A DNA stretch of 51,868 bases from Planctomycetota bacterium (GTDB taxonomy: Bacteria; Planctomycetota; UBA1135; GCA-002686595), in NCBI GenBank assembly GCA_016872795.1, contig VGYZ01000021.1, forward strand, positions 1-51,868. The letters run 5' to 3'. Numbering within the stretch: the first letter of the stretch is position 1; every line of letters starts with the position of its first letter. The translations under genes were made by a program, and so were the position numbers. Shown one piece after another: positions 50,121-51,868 of this stretch. The notes under the pieces were generated by a model. The model had not been told where the DNA came from. It searched no databases and worked only from the letters and a program-made list of their open reading frames with translations.

Positions 50121-50531
50121 ATGTCCGTCTCCATCCGCCTCAAGCGCGAAGGTCGCAAGAACCTTCCCTCCTTCCGCATCCATGTCACCGAGACCCGCAG
50201 CGCTCGCGACGGTGCCTCGCTGGAGAACCTCGGCTACTACGACCCGCGCGCCGCGACGCCGGAGAAGCGTCTGCAAGTCAACGCGGAGCGCGCCAAGCAC
50301 TGGATGAAGGAAGGCGCGATCGTCTCCGACACCGTCGCCTCGCTGCTGCGCCAGCTGAAGGTGATCGAGGGCGTCAAGGCCAATGTGGCCCGCGACCGCG
50401 GCGGCCGCAAGAAGAAGACCGCCACGAAGGCGCGTCGCACGGCCGCCAAAGAGGCGCGCGCCGCCGCCAAGGCTGCTCGCCCCGCGCACCGCCGCAAGCC
50501 CAAGGCTGCGGACGAGAAGAAGAAGGGCTAA
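50121..50531 (+). CDS. rpsP: 30S ribosomal protein bS16 with an extended basic tail
   Basis: A 136-aa ribosomal protein of the small subunit. The core SVSIRLKREGRKNLPSFRIHVTET, GASLENLGYYDP and RAKHWMKEGAIVSDTVASLLRQL is typical. bS16 usually ends near residue 80-90; here about 45 extra residues of Lys, Arg and Ala follow (GGRKKKTATKARRTAAKEAR and more, ending EKKKG). Own promoter; no rimM or trmD follows as it does in most bacteria. Confidence 0.95.
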   Translation: MSVSIRLKREGRKNLPSFRIHVTETRSARDGASLENLGYYDPRAATPEKRLQVNAERAKHWMKEGAIVSDTVASLLRQLKVIEGVKANVARDRGGRKKKTATKARRTAAKEARAAAKAARPAHRRKPKAADEKKKG

Positions 50532-50539
50532 GACGCTCT

Positions 50540-50575
50540 GCGTTCCGCGCGCGCGCTCGCGCTCGCGCGTCGTTG
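50540..50575 (+). terminator. Weak GC-rich hairpin after rpsP
   Basis: CGCGCG repeats around CGCTCGCGCT can form a stem, followed by TCGTTGTTTC. The T run is broken and the stem ambiguous, so this is only a possible terminator. Confidence 0.3.
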
Positions 50576-50659
50576 TTTCGGGGGTTTCTCGCCGTGCGCG
50601 AGATGCCGCCCTTGCATTCGCGGTGCTTTCCACGTCGTCCCACGATCTCGAGCCCTCGC

Positions 50660-51868
50660 GTGTCCAAGAAGACCGACCTGACCAACAAGCTCCTCGCCAA
50701 GATCCAGCCCGAGCATCCGCTTCCGGAGGCGCTCGACGAGGCGAACCTGCTCGAGCAGGGCCTGTACGCGATCCTGCAGCGCAAGCTGACGCCCTCGCAG
50801 GCCAAGGACACGGTGGTGCGGCTGCGCAACGCCTACAAGGACTGGAACGAGCTGCGCATCTGTCAGGCGCAGGAAATCAACGGCCACCTGGAGCTCGGCT
50901 CCAAGGGCATGCTCGCCGCCGCGCAGACGCGCGAGTACCTGCAGGAGGTCTTTCAGCGCAGCCACGGGATGGATCTCGAGTTCCTGCGCGACGACGCGCA
51001 GGGCGCCCAGCGCTTCGTGTCGATCTTGCCATTCATCGGCATGGGCACGGCGCACTACCTGCTGTGGCTCGCTTCGAAGGGCGAGCTGCCGGTGACGCCG
51101 GCGCTGATGCGCGTGCTCGATCGCGTCGGCCTCGTGGCGCGCACCGCGAGCCCCAAGAAGGCGCGCGCGGCGATCGAGCCGATCGTGCCGGACGGCAAGG
51201 AACTCGAATTCGCCGTGCGCTTTGGCGAGGTCGCCTCGCGCTGGTGCGATGCGCGCAAGCCGCTGTGCCACCAGTGCGTGCTCGTCGACGACTGCAAGCA
51301 CGGGAAGAAGGCCTTCCGCGACTGGAAGATCGCGCAGGAGCGGCTCGAGCAGCAGCGCGCGCGCGAGGCCGCGCGGCTCGCCATCCTCCAGAAGAAGGAG
51401 GACGAGAAGCGCAGGAAGGAAGAAGACCGGCGCAAGAAGCGCGAGGCGCTCGAGGCCGACAAGCGCGCCAAGGAGGCCGCGCGGCTGGCGAAGTTCGCCT
51501 TGCGCAAGAAGGCCGAGGCGGCTGCCAAGGCCGCCAAGCTCAAGGCCGCCGCGGACGCCAAGGCCAGGGCGGAAGCCGAGCGCGTGCGCAAGCACAAGGA
51601 GCTCGAGCAGAAGAAGCTCGCGGCCATCGCGGAGCGCAAGAAGCAGGAAGAGCTGCGCCGCAAGGACGCCGAGCGCAAGAAGGCCGAGGCCAAGAAGGCG
51701 GCCGAAAAGCGTGCCGCGGAGAAGAAAGCCGAGGCCGCCAAGAGGGCCGCGGAGAAGAAAGCCGAGGCCGCCAAGCGTGCCGCGGAGAAGAAAGCCGAGG
51801 CCGCCAAGCGTGCCGCGGAGAAGAAAGCCGAGGCCGCCAAGCGTGCCGCGGAGAAGAAAGCCGAGGAC
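50660..51868 (+). CDS. Endonuclease III-like iron-sulfur protein with a long Lys/Ala/Glu tail (partial)
   Basis: A gene running off the right edge: GTG start at 50660, 403 codons seen with no stop. Residues about 20-215 resemble the HhH-GPD fold of Nth/MutY: SILPFIGMGTAHYLLWL stands where LPGVGRKTANVVL is found, and Cys196-x6-Cys203-x2-Cys206-x5-Cys212 is the [4Fe-4S] loop. The catalytic Lys of the hairpin is absent (GMGTAH) and the Asp of VDTHV is replaced (LPVTPALMRVLDRVGLV). So lyase and glycosylase activity is doubtful; DNA binding is plausible. From residue about 220 the protein is pure charged helix, ending in 11-residue repeats of AEKKAEAAKRA. It could be a nucleoid or structural protein. 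Promoter-like CACGAT lies 13 bases upstream of the start. Confidence 0.78.
   Translation, partial: MSKKTDLTNKLLAKIQPEHPLPEALDEANLLEQGLYAILQRKLTPSQAKDTVVRLRNAYKDWNELRICQAQEINGHLELGSKGMLAAAQTREYLQEVFQRSHGMDLEFLRDDAQGAQRFVSILPFIGMGTAHYLLWLASKGELPVTPALMRVLDRVGLVARTASPKKARAAIEPIVPDGKELEFAVRFGEVASRWCDARKPLCHQCVLVDDCKHGKKAFRDWKIAQERLEQQRAREAARLAILQKKEDEKRRKEEDRRKKREALEADKRAKEAARLAKFALRKKAEAAAKAAKLKAAADAKARAEAERVRKHKELEQKKLAAIAERKKQEELRRKDAERKKAEAKKAAEKRAAEKKAEAAKRAAEKKAEAAKRAAEKKAEAAKRAAEKKAEAAKRAAEKKAED
51713..51868 (+). repeat. 33-bp tandem repeat, at least 4.7 copies
   Basis: Units start at 51713, 51746, 51779, 51812 and 51845 (last one cut by the window edge). Copies 2 to 4 are identical and copy 1 differs only in one Arg codon (AGG for CGT). 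Each unit encodes 11 residues within the tail of the endonuclease III-like protein. Near-identity at DNA level indicates recent expansion. Confidence 0.9.

Noticed and set aside
1-51868. Mobile elements, prophage or CRISPR
   Set aside because: No transposase, integrase, Cas or phage structural protein and no spaced direct repeats are seen; the only tandem repeat is inside a coding region at the right edge.

Overview
The window is a G+C-rich (about two thirds by eye), gene-dense bacterial chromosome segment. It looks like Planctomycetota or a close PVC relative. The evidence is a cytochrome-type protein with the PVC beta-propeller/CxxCH layout, two sulfatase-superfamily proteins, a DUF1080 (3-keto-disaccharide hydrolase) lipoprotein, a TPR protein carrying RNA polymerase alpha C-terminal domains, and many predicted lipoproteins. 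I see no tRNA, rRNA, insertion sequence, prophage or CRISPR array.

Layout. 1-7.2 kb: tail of an unknown gene, cyclase-family lipoprotein, S46 dipeptidyl peptidase, rlmN (-), a gene-free stretch that may hold a small RNA, an eroded sulfatase-like protein, nadA (-). 7.3-13.8 kb: barrel-like lipoprotein with an apparent frameshift, a tandem pair of related methyltransferases, a minus-strand group (pruA, a possible small RNA with its own terminator, Tm-1-like/UPF0261 protein, cupin). 13.9-20.7 kb: coiled-coil lipoprotein, then an exported squalene-cyclase-like protein, an EboA protein and a TatD-family hydrolase in one run; facing them an FkbM methyltransferase and amidohydrolase, a pseudopilin-like gene, and a PTPS/QueD-family gene. 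20.7-31.4 kb: ABC-2 exporter (ATPase plus two permeases), small secreted proteins, thioesterase, miaB, beta-propeller lipoprotein, SGNH hydrolase, mdh, ribD. 31.4-39.7 kb: secreted thioredoxin-like protein, large TPR lipoprotein with an HExxH motif, sulfatase with a metal-binding-like tail, PVC-type cytochrome, DUF1080 lipoprotein. 39.7-51.9 kb: serine biosynthesis operon (serA, serB-like, class V aminotransferase), ruvA behind the TPR/alpha-CTD gene, HIT protein, murA, a membrane protein, ffh, rpsP, and at the right edge an endonuclease III-like iron-sulfur protein with a long Lys/Ala/Glu repeat tail.

How it works together. Housekeeping functions are NAD, riboflavin and serine synthesis, peptidoglycan precursor formation, tRNA/rRNA modification, SRP targeting and recombination. 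They are interleaved with an exported degradative or envelope set. Recurrent -10-like elements followed by a C-rich stretch lie close to many start codons, so short or absent leaders look common. Several convergent gene pairs abut with almost no room for terminators. The most unusual items are the TPR plus double alpha-CTD protein upstream of ruvA, the non-canonical endonuclease III-like protein after rpsP, the short ebo-type cluster with an exported terpene-cyclase-like protein, basic tails on several neighbouring housekeeping proteins, and local depletion of ACGT.
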